Both the position numbers and the translations under genes were made by a program. Positions 1 to 10,052 of a stretch of 64,000 nt of DNA are shown in pieces; the stretch's first letter is position 1; each line of letters opens with the position of its first letter. A model generated the notes under the pieces. It was not told the origin of the DNA and ran no database searches. It was given only the letters and a program-made list of their open reading frames with translations. The stretch covers positions 4,030,001 to 4,094,000 of the forward strand of contig NZ_CP100128.1 in NCBI RefSeq assembly GCF_024207115.1, read 5' to 3'. The DNA comes from Chromobacterium sp. IIBBL 290-4 (lineage in GTDB: Bacteria > Pseudomonadota > Gammaproteobacteria > Burkholderiales > Chromobacteriaceae).

Positions 1-222
1 ATCGACGGCGAATCGGATGGCGAATCCGACCCGCTGTACGACGAAGCCGTAGCCATTGTGGTGAAAACCCGCAAGGCCTCGATCTCCTCGGTGCAGCGCC
101 ATCTGCGCATAGGCTATAACCGCGCGGCCCGCTTGATTGAACAGATGGAAGCCGCCGGCCTGGTATCGTCCATGGAGAGCAACGGCAACCGCACCGTGCT
201 GGCTCCGGCTCGCGAAGACTGA
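1..222 (+). CDS. ftsK: DNA translocase FtsK, C-terminal end (partial)
   Basis: Open from the first base of the window and ending at TGA 220-222, so only the last 73 residues are seen. They form the winged-helix gamma domain of FtsK: the segment [20 protein letters not shown] followed by [11 protein letters not shown] matches the KOPS-recognition helix-turn-helix at the end of FtsK/SpoIIIE proteins. FtsK is a septal, hexameric DNA pump that moves chromosome termini and activates XerCD at dif. The acidic run before it ([15 protein letters not shown]) is the usual linker to the motor. Motor and membrane domains lie outside the window. A GC-rich palindrome follows at 229-246. Confidence 0.93.
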   Translation: MDGESDGESDPLYDEAVAIVVKTRKASISSVQRHLRIGYNRAARLIEQMEAAGLVSSMESNGNRTVLAPARED

Positions 223-228
223 CCTTCA

Positions 229-259
229 GGGGCGCCGCGGCGCCCCGCCACCTCTTTTT
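229..259 (+). terminator. GC-rich palindrome between ftsK and hemH
   Basis: A perfect 18-bp palindrome (GGGGCGCCG/CGGCGCCCC, 229-246) lies just after the ftsK stop, with a T-run (255-259) only 8 bases further on. The gap between stem and T-run makes it a weak terminator at best; it may instead cap the hemH message. It ends directly before the hemH ribosome-binding site. Confidence 0.35.
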
Positions 260-269
260 AAGGATGGCC

Positions 270-1358
<1,089 letters not shown>

Positions 1359-1425
1359 TTTTTTCGCAACACACGCAACAAGATCAATTGTAAAAAGCCA
1401 TTTTCAATCATCAAGTTATTGAAAC

Positions 1426-1462
1426 AAAAGCCGGTAGAACACTATGTCTCCGGCTCTTTTTT
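1426..1462 (+). terminator. Intrinsic terminator after hemH
   Basis: AGCCGG (1429-1434) pairs with CCGGCT (1450-1455), leaving a 15-base loop, followed by CTTTTTT. It lies 70-100 bp after the hemH stop and directly before the promoter-like sequence at 1473-1502. Confidence 0.6.
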
Positions 1463-1472
1463 CATCTATTTT

Positions 1473-1502
1473 TTCACAATTCCCCAATTCAGGTTCTATA
1501 TT
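1473..1502 (+). promoter_or_regulatory. Sigma-70-like promoter of the LivK-type gene
   Basis: TTCACA (1473-1478, 5/6 to TTGACA) and TATATT (1497-1502, 5/6 to TATAAT) are 18 bp apart, immediately after the hemH terminator and about 140 bp before the ATG at 1646. Matches were judged by eye. Confidence 0.45.
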
Positions 1503-1645
1503 CACAAAGTCAGCTTTTGCCCAGATTGACACCCTTGCGAACTGCTCACCATAATCAGTTGCAACTAGCAGCTGCTTATGGCTGTTGTTGGTTATTTTTA
1601 AAGAGATCATCAAAGTCTACGCAGAAAGATACAGGGGAACTCAAT

Positions 1646-2860
1646 ATGAACAATTATGCTCGCCTCAGCCTGATCGCCACCGCCACCCTCGCGCTGGCCG
1701 CCTGCGGCAAACAGGAGCAAGCGGCTTCGGGACAAGCCGCATCCTCCGCGCCGGCGCAAGCCGCGGCCGCCAGCTCCGGCGGCGACGGCAGCGTCATCAA
1801 GATCGGCCAGGTTTCGCCGATGTCCGGCCCCATCTCCCACTTGGGAAAGGACAACGAGTACGGCGCCAAACTCGCCATCGAAGATCTCAACGCCCAGGGC
1901 GTGGAGATCGGCGGCAAGAAGGTCAAGTTTGAACTGGTGTCGGAAGACGACCAGGGCGACCCGAAAATCGGCACCCAGGTCGCGCAGCGCCTGGTTGACG
2001 CCGGCGTCGTCGGCGTGGTCGGCCACCTGAACTCCGGCACCACCATCCCGGCCTCCAAGATCTACTCAGACGCCGGCATCCCGCAAATCTCGCCGTCCGC
2101 CACCAACCCGGACTACACCAAACAGGGCTTCAAGACCACCTTCCGCGTGATCGCCAACGACATCCAGCAAGGCAAGGCGCTGGGCGAGTACGCGGTGACC
2201 GGCCTCAAGGCCAAGAAGATCGCCATCATCGACGATCGGACCGCCTACGGCCAAGGCCTGGCCGACCAGTTCGAAGGCGCGGTCAAGGCCAAGGGCGGCG
2301 AAGTGGTGAAACGCGAGTTCACCAACAACAACGCCACCGACTTCAACGCCATTCTCACCTCGATCAAGGCCACCAAGCCCGATCTGGTGTTCTACGGCGG
2401 CATGGACGCGCAAGCCGGCCCGCTGGCCAAGCAAATGCAACGCCTGGGCATCAAGGCCAAGCTGATGGGCGGCGACGGCTGGCAGACCCCGGAGTTCATC
2501 AAGCTCGCCGGCGACGCCTCCGACGGCCAATACGCATCCAGCTGCGGCGTATCGCGCGACAAGATGCCGGGTTTCAAGACCTTCGACGAGAAGTTCAAGA
2601 AGGAATTCAACACCGACGTGCAGATTTACGCGCCGTTTGAATACGATGCCGTGATGGTGCTGGTGGATGCGATGAAGCGCGCCAAATCCACCGATCCGAA
2701 AGCCTATCTGCCGGAAGTCGGCAAGACCGACTACCAAGGCGTGACCGGCAAGATCGCCTTCGACGACAAGGGCGACATCAAGAACGGCGCCGTCACCGTG
2801 TACCAGGTGAAGAACGGCAAGTGGGAAGTCGTGTCCACCGTCGGCGGCGACGGCAAGTAA
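1646..2860 (+). CDS. Branched-chain amino-acid ABC transporter substrate-binding lipoprotein
   Basis: A 404-aa type I periplasmic binding protein of the Leu/Ile/Val (LivK/LivJ) group. The start at 1646 gives a lipoprotein signal peptide with lipobox LALAACGKQE (Cys at about residue 20) and has AGGGGAA 7-14 bp upstream; the longer frame to 1517 lacks a signal. After a low-complexity Ala/Gln/Ser linker comes IKIGQVSPMSGPISHLGKDN, then the two-lobed fold with VGVVGHLNSGTTIPAS, PSATNPDYT, IDDRTAYGQGLADQFEGAVK and YAPFEYDAVMVLVDAM. The mature protein would be anchored to a membrane facing the periplasm. No permease or ATPase gene is adjacent, so it is an orphan or serves a distant LivHMGF system; the ligand cannot be told from sequence. 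Confidence 0.9.
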   Translation: MNNYARLSLIATATLALAACGKQEQAASGQAASSAPAQAAAASSGGDGSVIKIGQVSPMSGPISHLGKDNEYGAKLAIEDLNAQGVEIGGKKVKFELVSEDDQGDPKIGTQVAQRLVDAGVVGVVGHLNSGTTIPASKIYSDAGIPQISPSATNPDYTKQGFKTTFRVIANDIQQGKALGEYAVTGLKAKKIAIIDDRTAYGQGLADQFEGAVKAKGGEVVKREFTNNNATDFNAILTSIKATKPDLVFYGGMDAQAGPLAKQMQRLGIKAKLMGGDGWQTPEFIKLAGDASDGQYASSCGVSRDKMPGFKTFDEKFKKEFNTDVQIYAPFEYDAVMVLVDAMKRAKSTDPKAYLPEVGKTDYQGVTGKIAFDDKGDIKNGAVTVYQVKNGKWEVVSTVGGDGK

Positions 2861-2900
2861 GCCGCGCTTAGCTGCGCACAGGTCTTTCTGACCGATGATG

Positions 2901-2929
2901 AACCCCCGCCTTGCGGGGGTTCTGATTTT
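2901..2929 (+). terminator. Intrinsic terminator after the LivK-type gene
   Basis: AACCCCCGC-CTT-GCGGGGGTT (2901-2921) is a perfect 9-bp stem with a 3-base loop followed by CTGATTTTC, 40 bp after the stop codon. Confidence 0.8.
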
Positions 2930-3326
2930 CACAGGTGTTCATTCAGGCCTGCCGATATCAGCGTCCAAAGAGTTGGTTGTGCTTGGCGTTGGCCAAGGAC
3001 CTGTTCACTCGCATAACGCAAAAGCTGATAGGGAGCTCACGGAGAATGACAGCCCCTCCTCCGAGAAACTCAGGACCCACACTTGAAGCCTCGCAGGGAC
3101 GTTGCCCTGCTTCCTGGATATACGGTCACGAGAGCGTGACAAATACGCAAGCGAAGGCTTCATCAAGCGCCTGGGGAGTAAATGCGTCCGCCTTTTTTTA
3201 ATGGCCGCGCCAAGGCAAACCCCTTTGCTTACATCTCAAGCTACCCTTGGCAACAGGCGGCTTCAGAGTAGCCGTTTCCAGTTTGTGCAGGACGGACGCG
3301 ATGGATTTGAATATTTTCCATATGTA
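2930..3326. other. Intergenic stretch without a recognised gene
   Basis: About 400 bp between two terminators. No frame here has a good ribosome-binding site or family-like sequence. A small hairpin GTCACG-AGAG-CGTGAC lies near 3124-3140 and a T-rich run near 3191-3199; a small RNA ending at the T-run is possible, but I see no clear promoter or terminator stem to support it. Confidence 0.5.
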
Positions 3327-3364
3327 AAAAGACAAACCCTCTAGCGGCAGAGGGTTTGTCTTTT
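3327..3364. terminator. Perfect 16-bp hairpin, bidirectional terminator
   Basis: AAAAGACAAACCCTCT (3327-3342), loop AGCGGC, then the exact complement AGAGGGTTTGTCTTTT (3349-3364). A-tract on one side and T-tract on the other let it work in both directions. On the minus strand it ends whatever transcript carries the small gene at 3507-3635 and the frame at 3398-3505. Confidence 0.75.
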
Positions 3365-3397
3365 ACAATTGGAAGCCCTCCATAAAGAAGGCTGCTT

Positions 3398-3505
3398 CTA
3401 TACAGCGCTGGCCAATTGACCAGCATGGAAAGCCTCGCGGGCCATATAAGGATGATTCTTTCCGGAGCGATGCTGGCGAATATTCCATGCCAGCCGCCCT
3501 GCCAG
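3398..3505 (-). other. Short reading frame resembling an RMF/CrpP-type small protein, no normal start codon
   Basis: Minus-strand frame ending at TAG 3400-3398. Its last 30 residues, AWNIRQHRSGKNHPYMAREA followed by FHAGQLASAV, look protein-like and recall the pattern R-x-G-x-x-P-Y ... A-x-x-x-G of RMF/CrpP-fold small basic proteins. There is no ATG, GTG or TTG in frame; only CTG at 3505 and 3493 or ATT could start it. It lies directly after the stop of the small gene at 3507-3635, in the +1 frame relative to it, and before the strong hairpin at 3327-3364. It may be a real gene with an unusual start, the displaced end of a frameshifted gene, or chance. Confidence 0.25.
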
Positions 3506-3506
3506 G

Positions 3507-3635
3507 CTAGTGGTTGTTTTGCCCCTGCCCCAATTGGACGGCCTGCTTCTTCTGGTGCTTGGCCACCCGTTTCTCCTTCAGCGACAACTGCGGCTGCTTC
3601 TTGGCTTCCTTGGTAGTGTGCTTGGTCTTGCTCAT
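3507..3635 (-). CDS. Very small basic, Lys/Gln-rich protein (42 aa)
   Basis: A 42-residue gene on the minus strand, beginning MSKTKHTTKEAKKQPQLSLK and ending with a Gln/Asn-rich tail GQGQNNH. It has a strong ribosome-binding site (GGGAGAGGG directly upstream of ATG 3635) and a TATAGT -10-like hexamer at 3685-3680 about 45 bp upstream. Eleven of 42 residues are lysine, there is no membrane segment or signal peptide, and the composition fits a small cytoplasmic RNA- or ribosome-associated protein, though that role is inference. I do not recognise a named family. The terminator-like hairpin at 3327-3364 lies downstream. Confidence 0.6.
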   Translation of the reverse strand: MSKTKHTTKEAKKQPQLSLKEKRVAKHQKKQAVQLGQGQNNH

Positions 3636-3748
3636 GGCCCTCTCCCGGTATCGCGCCGGAGCGCCCGGCGCATCGCTTCACTATAGTCGTCTTTCCGTAA
3701 GCTAATAGAAACAAATACCAAGCCGCCAATGACGCAGGGCAAAAAATA

Positions 3749-3776
3749 TTGAAATAACATGAAATGTCGTTATCAT
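3749..3776 (+). promoter_or_regulatory. Sigma-70-like promoter
   Basis: TTGAAA (3749-3754) and TATCAT (3771-3776) with a 16-bp spacer, about 50 bp before the small ORF at 3823 and 250 bp before the aminopeptidase gene. Confidence 0.4.
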
Positions 3777-3822
3777 CATGCTTCGCGGGTCAAGTCTCTC
3801 GCCAACAAAAACCAAGGGATCC

Positions 3823-3906
3823 ATGATGAAGCACTTTCTGTCTACATTCGTCCAGCTCTGCCACATTGCAGGCCGTCCCGGCCACAAACGCGTGAAATCG
3901 CGCTGA
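3823..3906 (+). CDS. Possible 27-residue peptide
   Basis: ATG ATG at 3823/3826 with AAGGGA 5-10 bp upstream, behind a plausible promoter at 3749-3776. The peptide begins MMKHFLSTFVQLCHIAGRPG and ends in a basic tail (HKRVKSR). The family is unknown; it could be a small gene or a leader peptide for the aminopeptidase gene 117 bp downstream. Support rests on the ribosome-binding site and promoter only. Confidence 0.3.
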   Translation: MMKHFLSTFVQLCHIAGRPGHKRVKSR

Positions 3907-4022
3907 CCCACGCCTGCCGGCCAGGCCGCGTATGAGGGAAAGGCATAAGCAATCGCCTTTTGCCTCTTGCGCGGCCCTTTTTTTACCAACAAAATGCATA
4001 CAATATTTTTTCCGGAGCCGGC

Positions 4023-5834
4023 ATGAATACCCTCGCAACCCCGCAACTGGACACCATCCCCCAGCGCATCGCCTCGCTGCGCGCCGCCATGAAGAACGCT
4101 GGCGTCGATGCCTGTCTGATTCCGTCTTCCGATCCGCACCTTTCTGAATACTTACCCAAGCGCTGGCAAGCTCGACGCTGGCTATCCGGCTTCACCGGTT
4201 CGATGGGCACGCTGATCGTGACGGCTGACTTTGCCGGCGTATGGGCGGATGGGCGTTACTGGGTGCAAGCCGAGCAAGAGTTGGCCGGCACCGGCGTCAG
4301 CCTGATGAAGATCGACACCGCGGCGAGCAGCCAGCATCTGCAATGGCTGGCGGACAGCCTGCAAGCAGGACAAACTCTGGCAGTGGACGGCGATGTATTG
4401 GGCCTGGCCGCAGCCAAGGCGCTGCAAGCCGCGCTGGAGCCGCGCGGCATCCGCATCCACGCCAGCATCGATCTGATCGACGCCATCGACCCCAACCGCG
4501 CGCCGCTGCCCGATGCCGCCATTTATCAGCACGCCAGCGAATTCGCGCCGGAAACCCGCGCCGCCAAACTGGCCCGCGTGCGGGAGGAAATGGCCAAAGC
4601 CGGCGCGGCGCGCCACTTCATCTCCACCCTGGACGATATCGCCTGGCTGTTCAATCTGCGCGGCTCCGACGTCAGCTACAACCCGGTATTCATCGCGCAC
4701 GCCTTGATCGAGCGCGATAGCGCCACCTTATTCGTCGGAGCGGGCAAGATCGACGCCGACCTGGCCGCCGAACTGGCGCGCGACGGCGTCAATATCGCCG
4801 CCTACGCGGAAACCAAGCCCACGCTGCGCGCGCTGCCTGCCGATGGCGCGCTGCTGATTGATCCGCGCCGCATCACGCTGGGCCTGCGCCAAGCTGTAGC
4901 GGAAGGCGTCAAGCTCATCGAGGCGATCAACCCCAGCACCCTGATGAAGTCGCGCAAGTCCGCTGCCGAAGCCGCTCATGTGCGTCAGGCAATGGAACAA
5001 GACGGGGCGGCGCTGGCCGAGTTCTTCGCCTGGTTCGAAGCCAATGTCAACCAGACACGCATCACCGAACTGACCATAGACGAAGAAATCACCGCCGCGC
5101 GTGCACGCCGCCCCGGCTTCGTCTCGCCCAGCTTCGGCACCATCGCCGGCTTCAACGCCAACGGCGCGCTGCCCCACTACCACGCCACCCAGGAGGCGCA
5201 CAGCGAGATCAAAGGCGACGGCCTGCTGCTGATCGACTCCGGCGGGCAATACCTGGGCGGCACAACCGACATCACCCGCGTAGTGGCGGTCGGCGCGCCT
5301 TCCGCGGAACAGAAACGCGACTTCACGCTGGTGCTGAAAGGCACAATGGCCTTGTCCATGGCGCGCTTCCCGCGCGGCACCTTGTCGCCGATGCTGGACG
5401 CGCTGGCCCGCGCGCCGCTATGGCAGCACGACATCGACTTCGGCCACGGCACCGGCCACGGTGTGGGTTACTTCCTGAATGTGCATGAAGGCCCGCAAAG
5501 CATCTCGCGCGCCATCCCGGAACCGCACATGGCGATGCAGGAAGGCATGATCACCTCGATCGAACCAGGCGTCTACCGCGCCGGACAATGGGGCGTGCGC
5601 ATCGAAAACCTGGTGCTCAACGTGGCGTCCGAGAAAAACCAGTTCGGCGATTTCCTCAAGTTCGAAACGCTGACATTGTGTCCCATCGACCGCCGCTGCA
5701 TCGACCGCGCGCTGCTGAACCAGGCGGAAATCGACTGGCTGAACCACTACCACGCCGAAGTCCGCGAGCGCTTGCTGCCATTGACGCAAGGAGCCGCCCA
5801 GGCATGGCTGCTGGCCAATACTGAAACTTTATAG
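4023..5834 (+). CDS. Xaa-Pro aminopeptidase, M24 (pita-bread) family
   Basis: A 603-aa cytosolic dinuclear metallopeptidase that removes N-terminal residues preceding proline. Length and layout match the long, eukaryotic-like aminopeptidase P (APP1) type rather than the 440-aa PepP: two creatinase-like N-terminal domains (residues ~10-320, starting RIASLRAAMKNAGVDACLIP), then the catalytic M24 domain with ligands visible in LLIDSGGQYLGGTTDITRV (two Asp), DFGHGTGHGVGYFLNVHEGP (His), GMITSIEPGVY and WGVRIENLVLN (two Glu). Start 4023 has CGGAG 5 bp upstream; the longer frame from 3960 adds an unlikely Phe/Tyr-rich leader. The gene is single, flanked by non-coding DNA and a terminator. Confidence 0.93.
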   Translation: MNTLATPQLDTIPQRIASLRAAMKNAGVDACLIPSSDPHLSEYLPKRWQARRWLSGFTGSMGTLIVTADFAGVWADGRYWVQAEQELAGTGVSLMKIDTAASSQHLQWLADSLQAGQTLAVDGDVLGLAAAKALQAALEPRGIRIHASIDLIDAIDPNRAPLPDAAIYQHASEFAPETRAAKLARVREEMAKAGAARHFISTLDDIAWLFNLRGSDVSYNPVFIAHALIERDSATLFVGAGKIDADLAAELARDGVNIAAYAETKPTLRALPADGALLIDPRRITLGLRQAVAEGVKLIEAINPSTLMKSRKSAAEAAHVRQAMEQDGAALAEFFAWFEANVNQTRITELTIDEEITAARARRPGFVSPSFGTIAGFNANGALPHYHATQEAHSEIKGDGLLLIDSGGQYLGGTTDITRVVAVGAPSAEQKRDFTLVLKGTMALSMARFPRGTLSPMLDALARAPLWQHDIDFGHGTGHGVGYFLNVHEGPQSISRAIPEPHMAMQEGMITSIEPGVYRAGQWGVRIENLVLNVASEKNQFGDFLKFETLTLCPIDRRCIDRALLNQAEIDWLNHYHAEVRERLLPLTQGAAQAWLLANTETL

Positions 5835-5859
5835 CCGCGCCTTCGCAGCCATTCATTGC

Positions 5860-5888
5860 AACCAGCCCTCATCGGAGGGCTGGTTTTT
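5860..5888 (+). terminator. Intrinsic terminator after the aminopeptidase gene
   Basis: AACCAGCCCTC (5860-5870), loop ATCG, GAGGGCTGGTTTTT (5875-5888): perfect stem followed by a T-run, 25 bp after the stop. Confidence 0.85.
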
Positions 5889-6324
5889 GCCGAGCACTCC
5901 CATCCTGTTGCGCACTATCTGGAAAGATGCGCTGCGAGCGCGCGTCGCAGCAGACCTTTGTCGATGGCCTATCGGAATGGCGAGAGCGAGTCGACAAGCC
6001 CAATCAACATGACAAATGGGCGCCGCTGGCGCGGGAATAGCCAGATCAAGTCACAACTTCGGCAGATCATGCTCAGTTCGTCAACGCCTTTGTCTTCCCC
6101 GCCCCTTCCTCCTGCTGGCAGATCCAACCGCAATCGCCATCCCATGCGCCCCCTCCGCGCTCGCCTCACCCCGCTGACAGTCGCAGCCGCTTGTACTTTC
6201 ATCCGCGCTGTCCATAAACTGATTGGAATATAGGCATTACCGGCAGCACGCTTGGCCACCCTTTCATCGCCTGCCTCTTTGCCTCGCAACGCCAGGCAGG
6301 CCTCTTCTCCGAGGAGGCGTTTGA
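5889..6324. other. Non-coding leader region before the kinase gene
   Basis: About 435 bp without a convincing gene. A weak promoter-like pair TTGTAC (6191-6196) / CATAAA (6213-6218) and an inverted repeat GCCTGCCT (6269-6276) / AGGCAGGC (6294-6301) lie just before the kinase ribosome-binding site GAGGAGG (6311-6317). The hairpin could affect expression of the kinase. Confidence 0.4.
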
Positions 6325-7454
6325 TTGCACCCCCAGCTAGCTCCGCCCACACGTCTACCCTGGATCGCGCAAGTGCTGTTGCTTGGCTGGCTGTATTTCT
6401 TCACCGGCTGGCTGGGCTTGCGGATTCCCTCCATCGGCTCTCACATCACGCTGATCTGGCTGCCGACTGGAATCGCCATCGCCGTCTTGCTTCGCTGGGG
6501 CCGCCGCAACTGGCCAGGCGTGTTTCTGGGAGCCTTGCTGGTCAATCTCTCGGTCGACGCCCATCTTGGGCTGGCAGCATCCATCGCCATCGGCAACACG
6601 CTTGGGCCGCTCCTGGCCGTGTTGTGCCTCTCCCGCGGCGGCTTCCGGCCAGCCATGGACAGGCAAAGGGATGTGGGGAGCTTTATTGCCGCTTCGGCGA
6701 TAGGCATGGCCATAACGTCCTGCTGCGGCGTGGCGAGCCTGTATTTTTGGGGACGCTTGCCCATAACCGAGCTGCAAACCTCGTGGCTCACCTGGTGGAT
6801 GGGGGACATCATCGGCGTTTTTCTCGCCGCGCCGCCTCTGCTGACCCTGGAGCGGAGCAGCCTGTCCCATTTGACGAAGGAGCGGCGGACGCTGGCGTAT
6901 TGGATACTCGCCGCATGCCCTGTCGCCTGGCTGGCCTTCTTTCAAGACTACTCCCAATCCGAGCACGTCTTTCCATTGGCCTTCCTGACGCTGCCCTTGT
7001 TCACTTGGGCCGCGATGCGCTTCGGCAATGCCGGCGCCTCGCTGATCGGCTTGACGTTCTCCTTGATCGCCATTTGGGCCACGGCCGCCGGACACGGCAT
7101 TTTCCATTCCAAGGACACCCATACCAGCCTATTCCTGCTCTGGAGCTATATGGCGACCATCACGCTGACCGGCTTGATGATTTCCGCCATGCAAGCGGAA
7201 AGGCGGCAGACGGAAATCACGCTGAGGGAAAGCGAAGAAAAACTGCGCGCGCTGTATGAGCTGTCTCCGCTGGGCATCGCGCTGAACGACATGAGCGGCC
7301 GCTTCATCGAGTTCAACGAAGCCTTTCGCCGAATCTGCGGCTATTCCGCCGAGGCCTTGAAGCAACTGGACTACTGGAAACTCACGCCCAAGAAATACAG
7401 CCAGGATGAAGCCCGTCAGCTGGAATCGCTGGAGCGCACCGGCTGCTATGGCCC

Positions 7455-7462
7455 TTACGAAA
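7455..7462. repeat. Left target-site duplication
   Basis: TTACGAAA, repeated exactly at 8494-8501. Eight bases is the duplication length typical of IS1595-family elements. Confidence 0.95.
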
Positions 7463-7476
7463 GGCTATGTCCCAAT
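7463..7476 (+). repeat. IS left terminal inverted repeat
   Basis: GGCTATGTCCCAAT, exact reverse complement of 8480-8493. Confidence 0.9.
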
Positions 7477-7525
7477 TCCGTGTTGGGAGCTATGCTGAAT
7501 ACAGTAGCAGACCGGGAGTCGCGCC

Positions 7526-8491
7526 ATGGATGCCCAGAGTTTTCAGCGTTTTCTTGCCCAACTGGATCAGCTCACGCTCAAACAGAGGAGCTTGCTGTCT
7601 TCTGCGCTTAAACATCCCACTCACCATGACGCCATTCAGGACGCCTTGCCTGACCTGACGGCTTGCCCACACTGCCAGGCCGAGGCCAACCAGTTGGCGT
7701 TATGGGGCTGGAGCCGAGGCCTGCGGCGTTATCGCTGCAAACAGTGCCACCGGACCTGCAATGCCTTGTCGGGCAGTCCATTAGCCAAATTGCGCAAGGC
7801 CGATCGCTGGCTGAGCTACGCCCAAGCACTGCAGGATGGCTTGACCGTGCGAGCAGCCGCTCGTGCATGCGGCATCAGCAAGAACACGGCTTTCCTATGG
7901 CGGCATCGCTTCTTGCATCGCGCATCAGACCATCTGGCGGCGCAAGCCCGAGGCATCGTCGAAGTAGATGAAACCTTCATTCTGGAATCATTCAAAGGGC
8001 AGCGGTGCCTCCCCCGCGCGCCGCGCCAGCGGGGTGGCGTCAGCCAAACACGGGGAACCGGGCCGGATCAGATTCCCATCATGGTGGTGCAGGACCGAGA
8101 GGGACATATAGCGGACTTCAAGTTGAAGAAGCTCAATGGCGCTCATGTGGAAGCGGCTTTAGCCCCGTTGGTGGATAGCGACGCCATCCTGTGTTCGGAC
8201 GGCGCAGCGGTGTACTCGACCTTTGCCAGGCAGCATGGCATTACCCATCGAGTCGTGCATGCCAAGACGGGACAGCGGGTACGCGAGGGGGCGTTCCATA
8301 TCCAGCATGTGAATGCCTACCATAGCCGCTTGAAGCTTTGGATGGCTCGATTCCACGGGGTTGCCACCAAATACCTTGAAAACTATCTGGGGTGGCGACG
8401 GATGCTGGAGCGCTATCAGCAAACCATGCAGCCTTGCCACTGCTTGCAGGAGGCAGTGGGTCGTCCCTTGCAACACATTATTGGGACATAG
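7526..8491 (+). CDS. IS1595-family transposase
   Basis: Full-length 321-aa transposase. N-terminal zinc ribbon ([10 protein letters not shown] ... [16 protein letters not shown], residues ~48-90), helix-turn-helix ([21 protein letters not shown], ~105-126), then the DDE-type nuclease core with the family residues in [28 protein letters not shown] and [20 protein letters not shown], and the hallmark [16 protein letters not shown]. The stop codon lies inside the right inverted repeat, typical of compact elements. It catalyses cut-and-paste movement of its own element. The frame is unbroken, so activity is plausible. Confidence 0.95.
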   Translation: MDAQSFQRFLAQLDQLTLKQRSLLSSALKHPTHHDAIQDALPDLTACPHCQAEANQLALWGWSRGLRRYRCKQCHRTCNALSGSPLAKLRKADRWLSYAQALQDGLTVRAAARACGISKNTAFLWRHRFLHRASDHLAAQARGIVEVDETFILESFKGQRCLPRAPRQRGGVSQTRGTGPDQIPIMVVQDREGHIADFKLKKLNGAHVEAALAPLVDSDAILCSDGAAVYSTFARQHGITHRVVHAKTGQRVREGAFHIQHVNAYHSRLKLWMARFHGVATKYLENYLGWRRMLERYQQTMQPCHCLQEAVGRPLQHIIGT

Positions 8492-8493
8492 CC
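8480..8493 (-). repeat. IS right terminal inverted repeat
   Basis: ATTGGGACATAGCC, exact reverse complement of the left end; contains the transposase stop TAG (8489-8491). Confidence 0.9.
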
Positions 8494-8501
8494 TTACGAA
8501 A
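8494..8501. repeat. Right target-site duplication
   Basis: Second copy of TTACGAAA, matching 7455-7462. Confidence 0.95.
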
Positions 8502-10021
8502 AGGAGTATATCCGCGAGGACGGCAGCCTGATTCCCTTGCAGCTCAACGGCATACTGATACCCGGCAAGGATGGGCAGAATTATATTTGGTCCATCGTCG
8601 AGGACATCACGGCCCGCCAGCAGGCCCATGAACAATTGATCAAACTGTCTCAAGCCCTGGAGCAATGCACGGACAGCATCATCATCACCGACGCCAGCGC
8701 CAATATCGAATACGTGAACCAGGCTTTCATCCGCATCACCGGATATCGCGCGGAAGAGGCGCTGGGACGCAACCCAAGGTTTCTCGCCTCCGGCCAGACG
8801 CCGCACAGCACTTATGCCGAACTATGGGCAGCCCTGCTGCAGGGCCAGCCCTGGCAAGGCGAGCTGATCAATCGACGCAAAAACGGCGAGATCTACCCGG
8901 AGTACACCATCATTTCCCCGATTCGCCAGTCAGACGGAACGATTACCCACTATATCGCGTCGAAAAAAGATAATACCGAACAACATCGGGCCAATAGTGA
9001 GCTCGCGAAGCACCGCGAGCGCCTGGAAGAACTGGTGGAGCAACGCACCCGCGAGGTTGCCCGCATCGCCCAAAACACCCGCGTATTCATCAAACGCGCG
9101 CCCATCGCCATCGCCATGTTCGATCGCGAAATGAACTACCTGGCGGCCAGCGACCGCTGGGTTTCGGATTATGGGCGCGGCCGCTCAGACATGACCGGCT
9201 TGAATCACTATGAAATCTATCCAGACCTGCCCGAGGGTTGGAAAGCGGTTCATCAACAAGCCCTGCGCGGCGAAACGCTCAAAAACGATGAGGACCGATG
9301 GCTTCAAGCCGACGGCACCACGCTCTGGCTGCGTTGGGCATGCCTGCCCTGGCACAATCCGGACGCCAGCATAGGCGGCCTGATCCTGACCGCGGAGGAC
9401 ATCACCGAACGCAAACTGGCTGGCCAGGCGCTGGCGGACGCCAAGGACGCGGCCGACAAAGCCAATGCGGCGAAAAGCGCCTTCCTCGCCAATATGAGCC
9501 ATGAGATCCGGACCCCGATGAACGCCATTTTGGGCATGGCGCGCATCGGCCACCGGGACAGCGACGGACAAGACGAGACGCGGCAGATTTTCGCCCGCAT
9601 TCTCACCGCCGGCGAGCATCTGCTGGATATCATCAACGACATCCTGGATTTTTCCAAAATCGAGGCCGGGAAGTACTCGGTGGAGTCCTACCCTTTCCGC
9701 CTTGCGGAGGTCATCCATAACGCCAACAGCTTCGTCACCCCCCGCGCCCAGGAAAAAGGCATCCACTTTCAGGAGGAAGGCATTCAGACCTTGCCGGAAT
9801 GGGTCAACGGCGATCCGCGGCGGCTGCAGCAAATTCTCACCAACCTCTACTCCAACGCGGTCAAATTCACCGAGCGCGGCGAAGTCACGCTGACCATGTC
9901 AAGGCATGGCGACATCACCCGCTTCTCCGTGGCGGACACCGGCATCGGCATGACCGCGGAGCAAATATCGCGATTGTTCGCGCCGTTCGAGCAGGCCGAC
10001 ACCTCGACCACCCGCAACTTC

Positions 10022-10052
<31 letters not shown>

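Larger units (their letters stand above)
7463..8493 (+). mobile_element. IS1595-family insertion sequence (1031 bp)
   Basis: Bounded by perfect terminal inverted repeats GGCTATGTCCCAAT (7463-7476) and ATTGGGACATAGCC (8480-8493) and by the 8-bp duplication TTACGAAA. It carries one transposase gene reading in the same direction as the disrupted kinase. Ends, gene and duplication are all intact, which suggests a recent and potentially mobile insertion. Family named from the transposase sequence and duplication length, not from a database search. Confidence 0.95.

Noticed and set aside
3241..3729. 162-codon minus-strand frame spanning the small-gene region
   Set aside because: It reads through the perfect hairpin at 3327-3364 and through the better supported 42-aa gene in another frame; it has no family-like sequence and no ribosome-binding site.
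5969..6352. 127-codon minus-strand frame before the kinase gene
   Set aside because: Arg/Gly/Ala-rich text without ribosome-binding site or motif, typical of antisense reading in GC-rich DNA; it overlaps the kinase start.
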